A stretch of 64,000 nt of DNA from Siphonodentalium dalli. Lineage: Eukaryota > Mollusca > Scaphopoda > Gadilida > Siphonodentaliidae. A program made the translations under genes and the position numbers. The DNA lies in NCBI GenBank assembly GCA_032622095.1, contig CP136069.1, positions 120,642,126-120,706,125 on the forward strand, in the 5' to 3' direction. The notes under the pieces were generated by a model. The model did no database searches and was not told the origin of the DNA. It saw only the letters and a list, made by a program, of their open reading frames with translations. Positions 22,965 through 35,935 of this stretch are shown here, one piece after another (position 1 is the first letter of the stretch; each line of letters opens with the position of its first letter).

Positions 22965-25900
22965 AGGAGTGTGTGCTTTCGTTTTATTCCTGTATTACAA
23001 GTTCCTTGGGGTCTAGTAGACATGATAGATTCATGTCGGGGTCATCATCCTCAAAGAATTCCAAAGAGAGGCTCCTTTAGAAATCAGTACCGCAATTGCC
23101 AAATATATATATATATATATACAGCCGGTACCCCAACTGACCAGTATATAGGTTCAATATATATATTCATAATTAACTGAAAAATGGAAGTGGGGCTATT
23201 GCGAAAATACCTAGATATTGGAGATAGCACAATTACAAGCTGATATATTTAGTAGAATGGTGCAACCTGTTTCCAATCGGAAATGGTGCATATACATTAT
23301 GTTGGTGGCCATGAATGGCAAAAAATGGTCAAATTTGACAAAATTAATCACAGTCACCATATCGGAGAGCTCAATCACGCGTTATTCAGTAACCACAACA
23401 AATAATTGCGTAATTTAACGCTAAATGGCGGAACTTGTTGGCTATATATGTGTTTTTTTCCAGAATTACTGACAAATTGGACCCAAAATACAACTTAAAA
23501 CAGTCATTTACGGTATATAACAGCTGGTTGCCATGGATACAGAGACCCACATAGCCACCCCAACTCGTAATAGGAACGATCTAGACCAAGGACATGTCCC
23601 ATGTGCAGAAGGGATGTTATGTTACACCAGCGATATAGATTTACGGGATATTTGTCTTGTTGAGAAAACGGTACCCCAACTGCCGCCTAGATATATATAA
23701 ATATATATATATATCCGGTACCCCAACTGACCACTATATAGGTGGCAGTTTTGGCAGTTGGGGTACCATCTCTGTATATATATGAAGGAGTGTGTGCTTT
23801 CGTTTTATTCCTGTATTACAAGTTCCTTGGGGTCTAGTAGACATGATAGATTCATGTCGGGGTCATCATCCTCAAAGAATTCAAAAGAGAGGCTCCTTTA
23901 GAAATCAGTACCGCAACTGCCAAATATATATATATATATACAGCCGGTACCCCAACTGACCAGTATATAGGTTCAATATATATATTCATAATTAACTGAA
24001 AAATGGAAGTGGGGCTATTGCGAAAATACCTAGATAGTGGAGATAGCACAATTACAAGCTGATATATTTAGTAGAATGGTGCAACCTGTTTACAATCGGA
24101 AATGGTGCATATACATTATGTTGGTGGCCATGAATGGCAAAAAATGGTAAAATTTGACAAAATTAATCACGGTCACCATATCGGAGAGCTCAATCACGCG
24201 TTATTCAGTAACCACAACAAATAATTGCGTAATTTAACGCTAAATGGTGGAACTTGTTGGCTATATATCTGTTTTTTCCCAGAATTACTGACAAATTGGA
24301 CCCAAACTACAACTTAAAACAGTCATTTACGGTATATAACAGCTGGTTGCCATGGATACAGAGACACACATAGCCATCCCAACTCGTAATAGGAACGATC
24401 TAGACCAAGAACATGTCCCATGTGCAGAAGGGATGTCATGTTACACCAGCGATATAGATTTACGGGATATTTGTCTTGTTGAGAAAACGGTACCCCAACT
24501 GCCGCCTGGATATATATAAATATATATATATCCGGTACCCCAACTGACCACTATATAGGTGGCAGTTTTGGCTGTTGGGGTACCATCTCTGTATATATAT
24601 GAAGGAGTGTGTGCTTTCGTTTTATTCCTGTATTACAAGTTCCTTGGGGTCTAGTAGACATGATAGATTCATGTCGGGGTCATCATCCTCAAAGAATTCC
24701 AAAGAGAGGCTCCTTTAGAAATCAGTACCGCAATTGCCAAATATATATATATATATATACAGCCGGTACCCCAACTGACCAGTATATAGGTTCAATATAT
24801 ATATTCATAATTAACTGAAAAATGGAAGTGGGGCTATTGCGAAAATACCTAGATATTGGAGATAGCACAATTACAAGCTGATATATTTAGTAGAATGGTG
24901 CAACCTGTTTCCAATCGGAAATGGTGCATATACATTATGTTGGTGGCCATGAATGGCAAAAAATGGTCAAATTTGACAAAATTAATCACAGTCACCATAT
25001 CGGAGAGCTCAATCACGCGTTATTCAGTAACCACAACAAATAATTGCGTAATTTAACGGTAAATGGCGGAACTTGTTGGCTATATATGTGTTTTTTTCCA
25101 GAATTACTGACAAATTGGACCCAAAATACAACTTAAAACAGTCATTTACGGTATATAACAGCTGGTTGCCATGGATACAGAGACCCACATAGCCACCCCA
25201 ACTCGTAATAGGAACGATCTAGACCAAGGACATGTCCCATGTGCAGAAGGGATGTTATGTTACACAAGCGATATAGATTTACGGGATATTTGTCTTGTTG
25301 AGAAAACGGTACCCCAACTGCCGCCTAGATATATATAAATATATATATATCCGGTACCCCAACTGACCACTATATAGGTGGCAGTTTTGGCAGTTGGGGT
25401 ACCATCTCTGTATATATATGAAGGAGTGTGTGCTTTCGTTTTATTCCTGTATTACAAGTTCCTTGGGGTCTAGTAGACATGATAGATTCATGTCGGGGTC
25501 ATCATCCTCAAAGAATTCAAAAGAGAGGCTCCTTTATAAATCAGTACCGCAACTGCCAAATATATATATATATATATACAGCCGGTACCCCAACTGACCA
25601 GTATATAGGTTCAATATATATATTCATAATTAACTGAAAAATGGAAGTGGGGCTATTGCGAAAATACCTAGATAGTGGAGATAGCACAATTACAAGCTGA
25701 TATATTTAGTAGAATGGTGCAACCTGTTTCCAATCGGAAATGGTGCATATACATTATGTTGGTGGCCATGAATGGCAAAAAATGGTAAAATTTGACAAAA
25801 TTAATCACGGTCACAATATCGGAGAGCTCAATCACGCGTTATTCAGTAACCACAACAAATAATTGCGTAATTTAACGCTAAATGGTGGAACTTGTTGGCT

Positions 25901-28900
25901 ATATATCTGTTTTTTCCCAGAATTACTGACAAATTGGACCCAAACTACAACTTAAAACAGTCATTTACGGTATATAACAGCTGGTTGCCATGGATACAGA
26001 GACCCACATAGCCATCCCAACTCGTAATAGGAACGATCTAGATCAAGAACATGTCCCATGTGCAGAAGGGATGTCATGTTACACCAGCGATATAGATTTA
26101 CGGGATATTTGTCTTGTTGAGAAAACGGTACCCCAACTGCCGCCTGGATATATATAAATATATATATATCCGGTACCCCAACTGACCACTATATAGGTGG
26201 CAGTTTTGGCTGTTGGGGTACCATCTCTGTATATATATGAAGGAGTGTGTGCTTTCGTTTTATTCCTGTATTACAAGTTCCTTGGGGTCTAGTAGACATG
26301 ATAGATTCATGTCGGGGTCATCATCCTCAAAGAATTCCAAAGAGAGGCTCCTTTAGAAATCAGTACCGCAATTGCCAAATATATATATATATATATACAG
26401 CCGGTACCCCAACTGACCAGTATATAGGTTCAATATATATATTCATAATTAACTGAAAAATGGAAGTGGGGCTATTGCGAAAATACCTAGATATTGGAGA
26501 TAGCACAATTACAAGCTGATATATTTAGTAGAATGGTGCAACCTGTTTCCAATCGGAAATGGTGCATATACATTATGTTGGTGGCCATGAATGGCAAAAA
26601 ATGGTCAAATTTGACAAAATTAATCACAGTCACCATATCGGAGAGCTCAATCACGCGTTATTCAGTAACCACAACAAATAATTGCGTAATTTAACGCTAA
26701 ATGGCGGAACTTGTTGGCTATATATGTGTTTTTTTCCAGAATTACTGACAAATTGGACCCAAAATACAACTTAAAACAGTCATTTACGGTATATAACAGC
26801 TGGTTGCCATGGATACAGAGACCCACATAGCCACCCCAACTCGTAATAGGAACGATCTAGACCAAGGACATGTCCCATGTGCAGAAGGGATGTTATGTTA
26901 CACCAGCGATATAGATTTACGGGATATTTGTCTTGTTGAGAAAACGGTACCCCAACTGCCGCCTAGATATATATAAATATATATATATCCGGTACCCCAA
27001 CTGACCACTATATAGGTGGCAGTTTTGGCAGTTGGGGTACCATCTCTGTATATATATGAAGGAGTGTGTGCTTTCGTTTTATTCCTGTATTACAAGTTCC
27101 TTGGGGTCTAGTAGACATGATAGATTCATGTCGGGGTCATCATCCTCAAAGAATTCAAAAGAGAGGCTCCTTTAGAAATCAGTACCGCAACTGCCAAATA
27201 TATATATATATATACAGCCGGTACCCCAACTGACCAGTATATAGGTTCAATATATATATTCATAATTAACTGAAAAATGGAAGTGGGGCTATTGCGAAAA
27301 TACCTAGATAGTGGAGATAGCACAATTACAAGCTGATATATTTAGTAGAATGGTGCAACCTGTTTCCAATCGGAAATGGTGCATATACATTATGTTGGTG
27401 GCCATGAATGGCAAAAAATGGTAAAATTTGACAAAATTAATCACGGTCACCATATCGGAGAGCTCAATCACGCGTTATTCAGTAACCACAACAAATAATT
27501 GCGTAATTTAACGCTAAATGGTGGAACTTGTTGGCTATATATCTGTTTTTTCCCAGAATTACTGACAAATTGGACCCAAACTACAACTTAAAACAGTCAT
27601 TTACGGTATATAACAGCTGGTTGCCATGGATACAGAGACCCACATAGCCATCCCAACTCGTAATAGGAACGATCTAGACCAAGAACATGTCCCATGTGCA
27701 GAAGGGATGTCATGTTACACCAGCGATATAGATTTACGGGATATTTGTCTTGTTGAGAAAACGGTACCCCAACTGCCGCCTGGATATATATAAATATATA
27801 TATATCCGGTACCCCAACTGACCACTATATAGGTGGCAGTTTTGGCTGTTGGGGTACCATCTCTGTATATATATGAAGGAGTGTGTGCTTTCGTTTTATT
27901 CCTGTATTACAAGCTCCTTGGGGTCTAGTAGACATGATAGATTCATGTCGGGGTCATCATCCTCAAAGAATTCCAAAGAGAGGCTCCTTTATAAATCAGT
28001 ACCGCAATTGCCAAATATATATATATATATATACAGCCGGTACCCCAACTGACCAGTATATAGGTTCAATATATATATTCATAATTAACTGAAAAATGGA
28101 AGTGGGGCTATTGCGAAAATACCTAGATAGTGGAGATAGCACAATTACATGCTGATATATTTAGTAGAATGGTGCAACCTGTTTCCAATCGAAAATGGTG
28201 CATATATACATTATGTTGGTGGCCATGAATGGCACAAAATGGTCAAATTTGACAAAATTAATCACGGTCACCATATCGGAGAGCTCAATCACGCGTTATT
28301 CAGTAACCACAACAAATAATTGCGTAATTTAACGCTAAATGGTGGAACTTGTTGGCTATATATGTGTTTTTTTCCAGAATTACTGACAAATTGGACCCAA
28401 AATACAACTTAAAACAGTCATTTACGGTATATAACAGCTGGTTGCCATGGATACAGAGACCCACATAGCCACCCCAACTCGTAATAGGAACGATCTAGAC
28501 CAAGAACATATCCCATGTGCAGAAGGGATGTTATGTTACACCAGCTATATAGATTTACGGGATATTTGTCTTGTTGAGAAAACGGTACCCCAACTGCCGC
28601 CTGGATATATATAAATATATATATATCCGGTACCCCAACTGACCACTACATAGGTGGCAGTTTTGGCTGTTGGGGTACCATCTCTGTATATATATGAAGG
28701 AGTGTGTGCTTTTGTTTTATTCCTGTATTACAAGTTCCTTGGGGTCTAGTAGACATGATAGATTCATGTCGGGGTCATCATCCTCCAAGAGTTCCAAGGA
28801 GAGGCTCCTTTAGAAATCAGTACCGAAACTGCCAAATATATATATATATATACAGCCGGTACCCCAACTGACCAGTATATAGGTTCAATATATATATTCA

Positions 28901-29399
28901 TAATTAACTGAAAAATGGAAGTGGCCATGAATGGCAAAAAATGGTCAAATTTGACAAAATTAATCACGGTCACCATATCGGAGAGCTCAATCACGCGTCA
29001 TTCAGTAACCACAACAAATAATTGCGTAATTTAACGCTAAATGTAGGAACTTGTTGGCTATATATGTGTTTTTTTTCAGAATTACTGACAAATTGGACCC
29101 AAAATACAACTTAAAACAGTCATTTACGGTATATAACAGCTGGTTGCCATGGATACAGAGACCCACATAGCCACCCCAACTCGTAATAGGAACGATCTAG
29201 ACCAAGAACATGTCCCATGTGCAGAAGGGATGTTATGTTACACCAGCGATATAGATTTACGGGATATTTGTCTTGTTGAGAAAACGGTACCCCATCTGCC
29301 GCCTGGATATATATAAATATATATATATCCGGTACCCCAACTGACCACTATATAGGTGGCAGTTTTGGCTGTTGGGGTACCATCTCTGTATATATATGA
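22965..29399. repeat. Higher-order repeat unit, copy 2
   Basis: Nearly identical to copy 1 with the same variant order (short monomer at 28698, AAGCTCC at 27911). Small differences exist: copy 1 has five C in CCGGTACCCCCAACTG near 18916 where copy 2 has four near 25352. The two copies are therefore not a verbatim assembly duplication. Shared order ends near 29.15 kb; the next monomers carry different variants. Confidence 0.9.
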
Positions 29400-31819
29400 A
29401 GGAGTGTGTGCTTTCGTTTTATTCCTGTATTACAAGTTCCCTGGGGTCTAGTAGACATGATAGATTCATGTCGGGGTCATCATCCTCAAAGAATTCCAAA
29501 GAGAGGCTCCTTTAGAAATCAGTACCGCAACTGCCAAATATATATATATATATATACAGCCGGTACCTCAACTGACCAGTATATAGGTTCAATATATATA
29601 TTCATAATTAACTGAAAAATGGAAGTGGGGCTATTGCGAAAATACCTAGATAGTGGAGATAGCACAATTACAAGCTGATATATTTAGTAGAATGGTGCAA
29701 CCTGTTTCCAATCGGAAATGGTGCATATACATTATGTTGGTGGCCATGAATGGCAAAAAATGGTCAAATTTGACAAAATTAATCACAGTCACCATATCGG
29801 AGAGCTCAATCACGCGTTATTCAGTAACCACAACAAATAATTGCGTAATTTAACGCTAAATGGTGGAACTTGTTGGCTATATATGTGTTTTTTTCCAGAA
29901 TTACTGACAAATTGGACCCAAAATACAACTTAAAACAGTCATTTACGGTATATAACAGCTGGTTGCCATGGATACAGAGACCCACATAGCCACCCCAACT
30001 CGTAATAGGAACGATCTAGTCCAAGAACATGTCCCATGTGCAGAAGGGATGTTATGTTACACCAGCGATATAGATTTACGGGATATTTGTCTTGTTGAGA
30101 AAACGGTACCCCAACTGCCGCCTAGATATATATAAATATATATATATCCGGTACCCCAACTGACCACTATATAGGTGGCAGTTTTGGCTGTTGGGGTACC
30201 ATCTCTGTATATATATGAAGGAGTGTGTGCTTTCGTTTTATTCCTGTATTACAAGTTCCTTGGGGTCTAGTAGACATGATAGATTCATGTCGGGGTCATC
30301 ATCCTCAAAGAATTCCAAAGAGAGGCTCCTTTAGAAATCAGTACCGCAACTGCCAAATATATATATATATATACAGCCGGTACCCCAACGGACCAGTATA
30401 TAGGTTCAATATATATATTCATAATTAACTGAAAAATGGAAGTGGGGCTATTGCGAAAATATCTAGATAGTGGAGATAGCACAATTACAAGCTGATATAT
30501 TTAGTAGAATGGTGCAACCTGTTTCCAATCGGAAATGGTACATATAAATTATGTTGGTGGCCATGAATGGCAAAAAATGGTCAAATTTGACAAAATTAAT
30601 CACGGTCACCATATCGGAGAGCTCAATCACGCGTTATTCAGTAACCACAACAAATAATTGCGTAATTTAACGCTAAATGGTGGAACTTGTTGGCTATTTA
30701 TGTGTTTTTTTTTCCAGAATTACTAACAAATTGGACCCAAAATACAACTTAAAACAGTCATTTACGGAATATAACAGCTGGTTGCCATGGACACAGAGAC
30801 CCACGTAGCCACCCCAACTCGTAATAGGAACGATCTAGTCCAAGAACATGTCCCATGTGCAGAAGGGATGTTATGTTACACAAGCGATATAGATTTACGG
30901 GATATTTGTCTTGTTGAGAAAACGGTACCCCAACTGCCGCCTAGATATATATAAATATGTATATATATATCCGGTACCCCAACTGACCACTTTAAGGTGG
31001 CAGTTTTGGCAGTTGGGGTACCATCTCTGTATATATATGAAGGAGTGTGTGCTTTCGTTTTATTCCTGTATTACAAGTTCCTTGGGGTCTAGTAGACATG
31101 ATAGATTCATGTCGGGGTCATCATCCTCAAAGAGTTCCAAGGAGAGGCTCCTTTAGAAATCAGTACCGCAACTGCCAAATATATATATATATATATACAG
31201 CCGGTACCCCAACTGACCAGTATATAGGTTCAATATATATATTCATAATTAACTGAAAAATGGAAGTGGGGCTATTGCGAAAATACCTAGATAGTGGAGA
31301 TAGCACAATTACAAGCTGATATATTTAGTAGAATGGTGCAACCTGTTTCCAATCGGAAATGGTGCATATACATTATGTTGGTGGCCATGAATGGCAAAAA
31401 ATGGTCAAATTTGACAAAATTAATCACAGTCACCATATCGGAGAGCTCAATCACGCGTTATTCAGTAACCACAACAAATAATAGCGTAATTTAACGCTAA
31501 ATGGTGGAACTTGTTGGCTATATATGTGGTTTTTTTTCAGAATTACTGACAAATTGGACCCAAAATACAACTTAAAACAGTCATTTACGGTATATAACAG
31601 CTGGTTGCCATGGATACAGAGACCCACATAGCCACCCCAACTCGTAATAGGAACGATATAGTCCAAGAACATGTCCCATGTGCAGAAGGGATGTTATGTT
31701 GCACCAGCGATATAGATTTACGGGATATTTGTCTTGTTGAGAAAACGGTACCCCAACTGCCGCCTAGATATATATAAATATATATATATCCGGTACCCCA
31801 ACTGACCACTATATACGTG

Positions 31820-31872
31820 GCAGTTTTGGCAGTTGGGTACCGGCAGTTGGGGTACCGGCAGTTGGGGTACCA
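31820..31872. repeat. Tandem GGCAGTTGGGGTACC words at the array's right edge
   Basis: The inverse motif, normally single, is present three times in tandem with ~18-bp spacing just before the last degenerate monomer. Confidence 0.85.
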
Positions 31873-32144
31873 TCTCTGTATATATATGAAGGAGTGTGTG
31901 CTTTCGTGTTATTCCTGTATTACAAGTGCCTTGGGGTCTAGTAAACATGATACACACATTTCGGGGTCATCATCCTCAAACAATTCCAAAGAGAGGCTCC
32001 TTTAGAAATCGGTACCCCAACTGCCAGAAATATATATATATACAGCCGGTACCCCAACTGACCAGTATATACGTTTATATATATATATATATATATATAT
32101 AATGAATGGAACTGTAACACCATATAGACCTATGAGTATATTTA

Positions 32145-32590
32145 ATACACTCTTAAAACAATAGGTACTCTACTACTCTGGAGTACCTACGTAGGTACTA
32201 AGCTTTGTCCCAGGGAGTACCTAATTGTTGGTACTCTAGAGTACCTACTAAATATTTCGGTTTTCTGGAGTACCTATATATTTAGGTTCTCTGGAGTACC
32301 TATATATGTAGGTTCTCTGGAGTACCTATATTTAATTTCTGTGGTGTACCTGTCCGGGCATTATGCATATAATACCCACCCGTCTTTATGTCACCGATGC
32401 CATGACGAACACGATATGAAGTGCATAGAAATACACGCTTTCTTGACACGCCCATTATATTATCTGAAGTACCAAATATCGAGACAGGTACTCTGAAGTA
32501 TTTAGGTACTGTGCATAGTACCTAGCAATTTGGTACTTCAGAGAACCAAACATATAGGTACTATGCAGAGAACCTGCCCAGATACCAAGC
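32145..32590. repeat. Palindromic GGTACTCTGGAGTACC minisatellite with inverted halves
   Basis: The left half (32160-32350) has about seven CTGGAGTACCTA-type words ~30 bp apart. The right half (32465-32580) has the complementary GGTACTCTGAAGTA / GGTACTTCAGAGAACC words. Between them is ~110 bp of unrelated sequence. The layout resembles a small foldback element, but no target duplication was found. Confidence 0.65.
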
Positions 32591-32899
32591 ACTCGAAATT
32601 ACGAAAAGTGGCCGGCATCAAATTCAACAATGTGGCATGGTAGATTCCAAATGATGCTAGGGCGTTTAAACATCGAATTAAGTACAAAACCACATGGACT
32701 CCCTTGCATAGTGCTAAATGAAAGAATCCGAATTATACATGATTACTTTTATTAGTATAGAACCTTGATCGTGTTGTTGTACTTAATTCAAGGTTTAATA
32801 TCTCGATTTCAGGATTTCCCTGAACTACTCCCTGCATGTGGAGTAAAATTGGTCTGAATGTCTAAAATAATCGGCAAAATTTCTTAATTTGTATGCAAT

Positions 32900-34075
32900 A
32901 ATATTAAAGTAAACATTATAAATCAAACATCTTAAACAGGTCTGGATGAAACACCAATCGATCTAGAATAGCCGCTTGAACCGTGTAAATATAAATATAA
33001 ATCAGACATCTTCAACAGGTCTGGGTAAACCACCAATCGATCTATAATAACACGGTTGGGCTAAAATAGACCGATCGGTCTTTCACAGCCAGCATGCATG
33101 TGGGATAAGGGGAGCATACCTTTGCGATAAATCACAAAACACCTTTGCGATAACTCGCAAACCTTTACGATAAATCTCAAACATCTTTACGATAACTCTC
33201 AGACTGCGTACTGGGTGATTATATTTTGCGATTTATCGCAAAGATGTTTGAGATTTGTCGCAATTTTTTATTGGCGCTAATGGGCTCTGTAAACATAAAT
33301 CAGACATTTCCGTGACCTGTTGCCTGCACGTGGAGTAAAATTTGTCTGAAATAATCGTCCAAATTTCTTAATTTGTGTGTAAACATTATAAATCAGACAT
33401 CTTAAACAGGTCTGAATGAACAACCTATCAATCTATAATTGCCCGGTCGGGCTAAACTAGACCGATCGGTAATTCAAAGCCAGCATGCATGTGTGATGAG
33501 GAGAGCAAATCTTTGTGATAAATCGCAAAACGACTTTGCGAAAAATCACAAACACCTTTGCGATAAATCTCAAGCATCTTTACGATAACAATAAAACTAC
33601 TTGGTGATTATACTTTACAATTTATCGCAAACATGTTTGAGATTTATCACAAAGGTTTGTGATTTATTGCAGATATATTGTTATGCGTTGGCACTAATGG
33701 ACTTGAACCATATTAAACATAGTAAATCAGACATCTTAAACAGTTCTGGATGAACCACAAATCGATCTACATGTATAATAGCATGGTCGGGCTAAAATAG
33801 ACTGATCGGTCTTTTACAGCCAACGTGGGACACGGGTAGCAAACCAATACTTACAACAAAATTAATTATGATCCTTTTTGCAGGACACCATACAATTACT
33901 TACTGAGAATATTCAAAATAAACATACATGTATACAGATATTCAAACAAACAGATTCAAATTGTCAAGAAATTTAGAGTTCCCTCTCTTACAACAGTGAG
34001 CACTGTGCCAGGAAGACCGATCGGTCTATTTTATCCCGATCAGGCTATTATAGTTAATATGTGGTTCACTCAGAC
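32900..34075. repeat. Complex ~350-450-bp repeat with GCGATAAATCGC minisatellite
   Basis: The block 'AATCAGACATCTTAAACAG...CCAATCGATCTA...AGACCGATCGGTC' recurs at about 32920, 33000 (partial), 33390 and 33720, and in reverse orientation near 34010-34070. Between blocks are runs of TTTGCGATAAATCGCAAA-like palindromes (33120-33240 and 33510-33670). Non-coding. Confidence 0.75.
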
Positions 34076-35299
34076 CTCTCTTTATACCCATAATAAATTT
34101 CGCGTAAAAATATAGTATGTAATTGTCGTAGTTCCACGCTGCATTATGAGAATAAAGCCAAATTATGTTCCAGAACCTGTTGTACAGTATGTAAATAGCG
34201 TGCGATAAGCAAAATACTCAACAATGGGGAGACCTTTAACTTTGGTTAATTAAAACTGACACCATGTTGTTTCCGAAATACTGCTATAGCGCTCACTAGT
34301 CCTCGCCACAAGATTTTGGTGTTGAATAGGTCACCAGAATTATTATCACTCTCCCAAAAAAATCGCCATGGTGTTGAGTGTTTTGCTTATCGTACACTTC
34401 CAATGTGCTGTATCGGTATACAGGAAAACCATAGTCAGAAATGGTAACGCGCTCAAGATCATATATTATATACCCATGGTTGTAATTATAGAATATAAAA
34501 TATATTGGTTTCGCGAATGACCAACTCAGAATTCCGTTAAAATAACAATAACAACCAGCACATAATTAACGAACCGGCGACCGACTCGGCCGTCTCCGAC
34601 ACAACCATCAGTGGGCTGCAGAACGAAACATATCAATAAAAGTTTAAATAAAAAACTTACAAATTATCTTTTAAATTTCTTTTATTGGTAATTGACATAG
34701 CTTGTCACAAACCAAAAATAAACATTATTTACTTAATAATATAAAGGACAATAAACGAAATTGAAATTCCCAATAAGTACACATTTTACCGGACTCGGCC
34801 TCCTGGTCGCGCAGTTCGACTTTTAAACCGGAAAAAAAATTTATCTATAAATAAAATGCCCATAGGACTACAGCTATCAAGAAATTGCAGAACAGTATAC
34901 ACGCGGCGCGCGCTAATGAACAAATGCTAAGATAACACAAAGTGATTTATTTTATTTTATATTTTTATTTATATAAGTTATTTACACTATATACAATGAT
35001 GTCATACACATATTTATGCAATCAAACAAATAATATTAATAATTATAGTGACACCACATGTGCGGGGGTGGGGGTCCTTGTACACTCACCATTCACTCTC
35101 CTTGCACACCATACAGAATATGGATCAGTATTTATAAATAACATAATATACACAGAAAAAATATCTTCAACTGGCAAAAACATATATAGTAACATTCCGG
35201 TCTTTGTACACATATATAATTAAAACAAAAACATGTGTTGGATTGGTAGCTGTTTCCAGTTCCTTGTACTGAGGGTATCTGGGTTTTGTATCATAATTG
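34076..35299. other. No supported gene
   Basis: A plus-strand frame of 93 codons at 34942-35223 is rich in Ile, Tyr and Asn and has no recognisable domain. It lies just past the 3' end of LINE-A (which reads leftward) and could overlap the LINE's 3' untranslated sequence. Confidence 0.4.
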
Positions 35300-35697
35300 T
35301 TTTGAATGCCTTATTTCGCTATGGGTTTAACACTTTTGTCAAAGTTACCCATTCCTCTTGAAATCTCAACAGCCTATCGCCTCTCAATGCATTGATATTT
35401 TCTATATGAGATTGGCTTACTAATTCGTTCAAGAACGCTTTCAAAGATAGTTCAATGGGGTCGAATTTTGTTTTATAAATATAGTACTTTAATATAAATA
35501 AAATTATGTTTTTTATATTGGCGCTCTTTTCCGATGAAACGCCGAATAATATGCTACATTTTGTAAGTTGGATATCTAGTATGTTGGTGTTCATCCGGTG
35601 TTAGACTGTTTTTAAGAAGAGTGATACTATAGGACAGTCGAAGAAGATATGGGATATTGATTCTATCATTTGACATCTATTACAGTCACTATCGTTA
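35300..35697 (-). pseudogene. LINE-A (L1/Tx1-like) ORF2, C-terminal piece
   Basis: The minus strand encodes a Cys/His knuckle, DSDCNRC followed by SHIFFDCP, and then, after a stop, a segment beginning FGVSS and continuing NIILFILKYYI. This order is characteristic of the extreme C-terminus of L1/Tx1-clade LINE ORF2 proteins. The piece starts at the TTA that borders the 35698-38670 insert. It is the end of the same LINE as the pieces at 38671-40463 and 41787-43345. A stop separates the knuckle from the last ~90 codons, so it is dead. The 3' untranslated end is not visible with certainty. Confidence 0.75.
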
Positions 35698-35935
35698 GGG
35701 TGGATACACACATGCATGTAATCTCTGTAAATATCGTGTATTTGGCGTTTTACATGGATCATACACACCGTGTAATATGTGTCCGCTGACAACCCAATCA
35801 TTGCGACTGTGTTTGACCACAGTGAGTTAAACTCTGAACCGCCGAAGAGCCGTTGACTGGGACAAAGTCGTCAGGCCGCTTTAAATAATTATTAGCGCGA
35901 TAACTCAAATGGTCGACGTTCTGTTTAAATCAATA

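Larger units (their letters stand above)
15312..32101. repeat. 819-bp satellite array (about 21 monomers)
   Basis: The word AAGGAGTGTGTGCTTTCG marks each monomer near 15711, 16528, 17349, 18166, 18986, 19805, 20624, 21441, 22262 (GCTTTTG variant), 22965, 23785, 24603, 25422, 26241, 27060, 27877, 28698 (GCTTTTG variant), 29400, 30219, 31041 and 31890. The period is 817-822 bp except for two ~702-bp monomers. The left edge (15312-15700) holds broken, internally deleted monomers. The right edge (31807-32101) is degenerate and ends in a TA run. Open frames of 65-76 codons recur on both strands at the monomer spacing; they are passengers of the repeat and show no family match. TA microsatellites of variable length occur at fixed places in each monomer. 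Confidence 0.95.

Noticed and set aside
16534-31256. Recurrent 65-76-codon open frames on both strands at 819-bp intervals, looking like a gene family
   Set aside because: They coincide with satellite monomers, include translated TA microsatellites (YIYIY runs), occur on both strands and have no recognisable domain. Their conservation is fully explained by the repeat.
15312-32101. CRISPR-like regular array
   Set aside because: The period is ~819 bp, the repeats are contiguous with no unique spacers, and the context is eukaryotic.
34942-35223. 93-codon plus-strand frame as a small membrane protein
   Set aside because: Composition follows local AT-richness; no signal peptide followed by a coherent domain; antisense to or just beyond the LINE-A 3' end.
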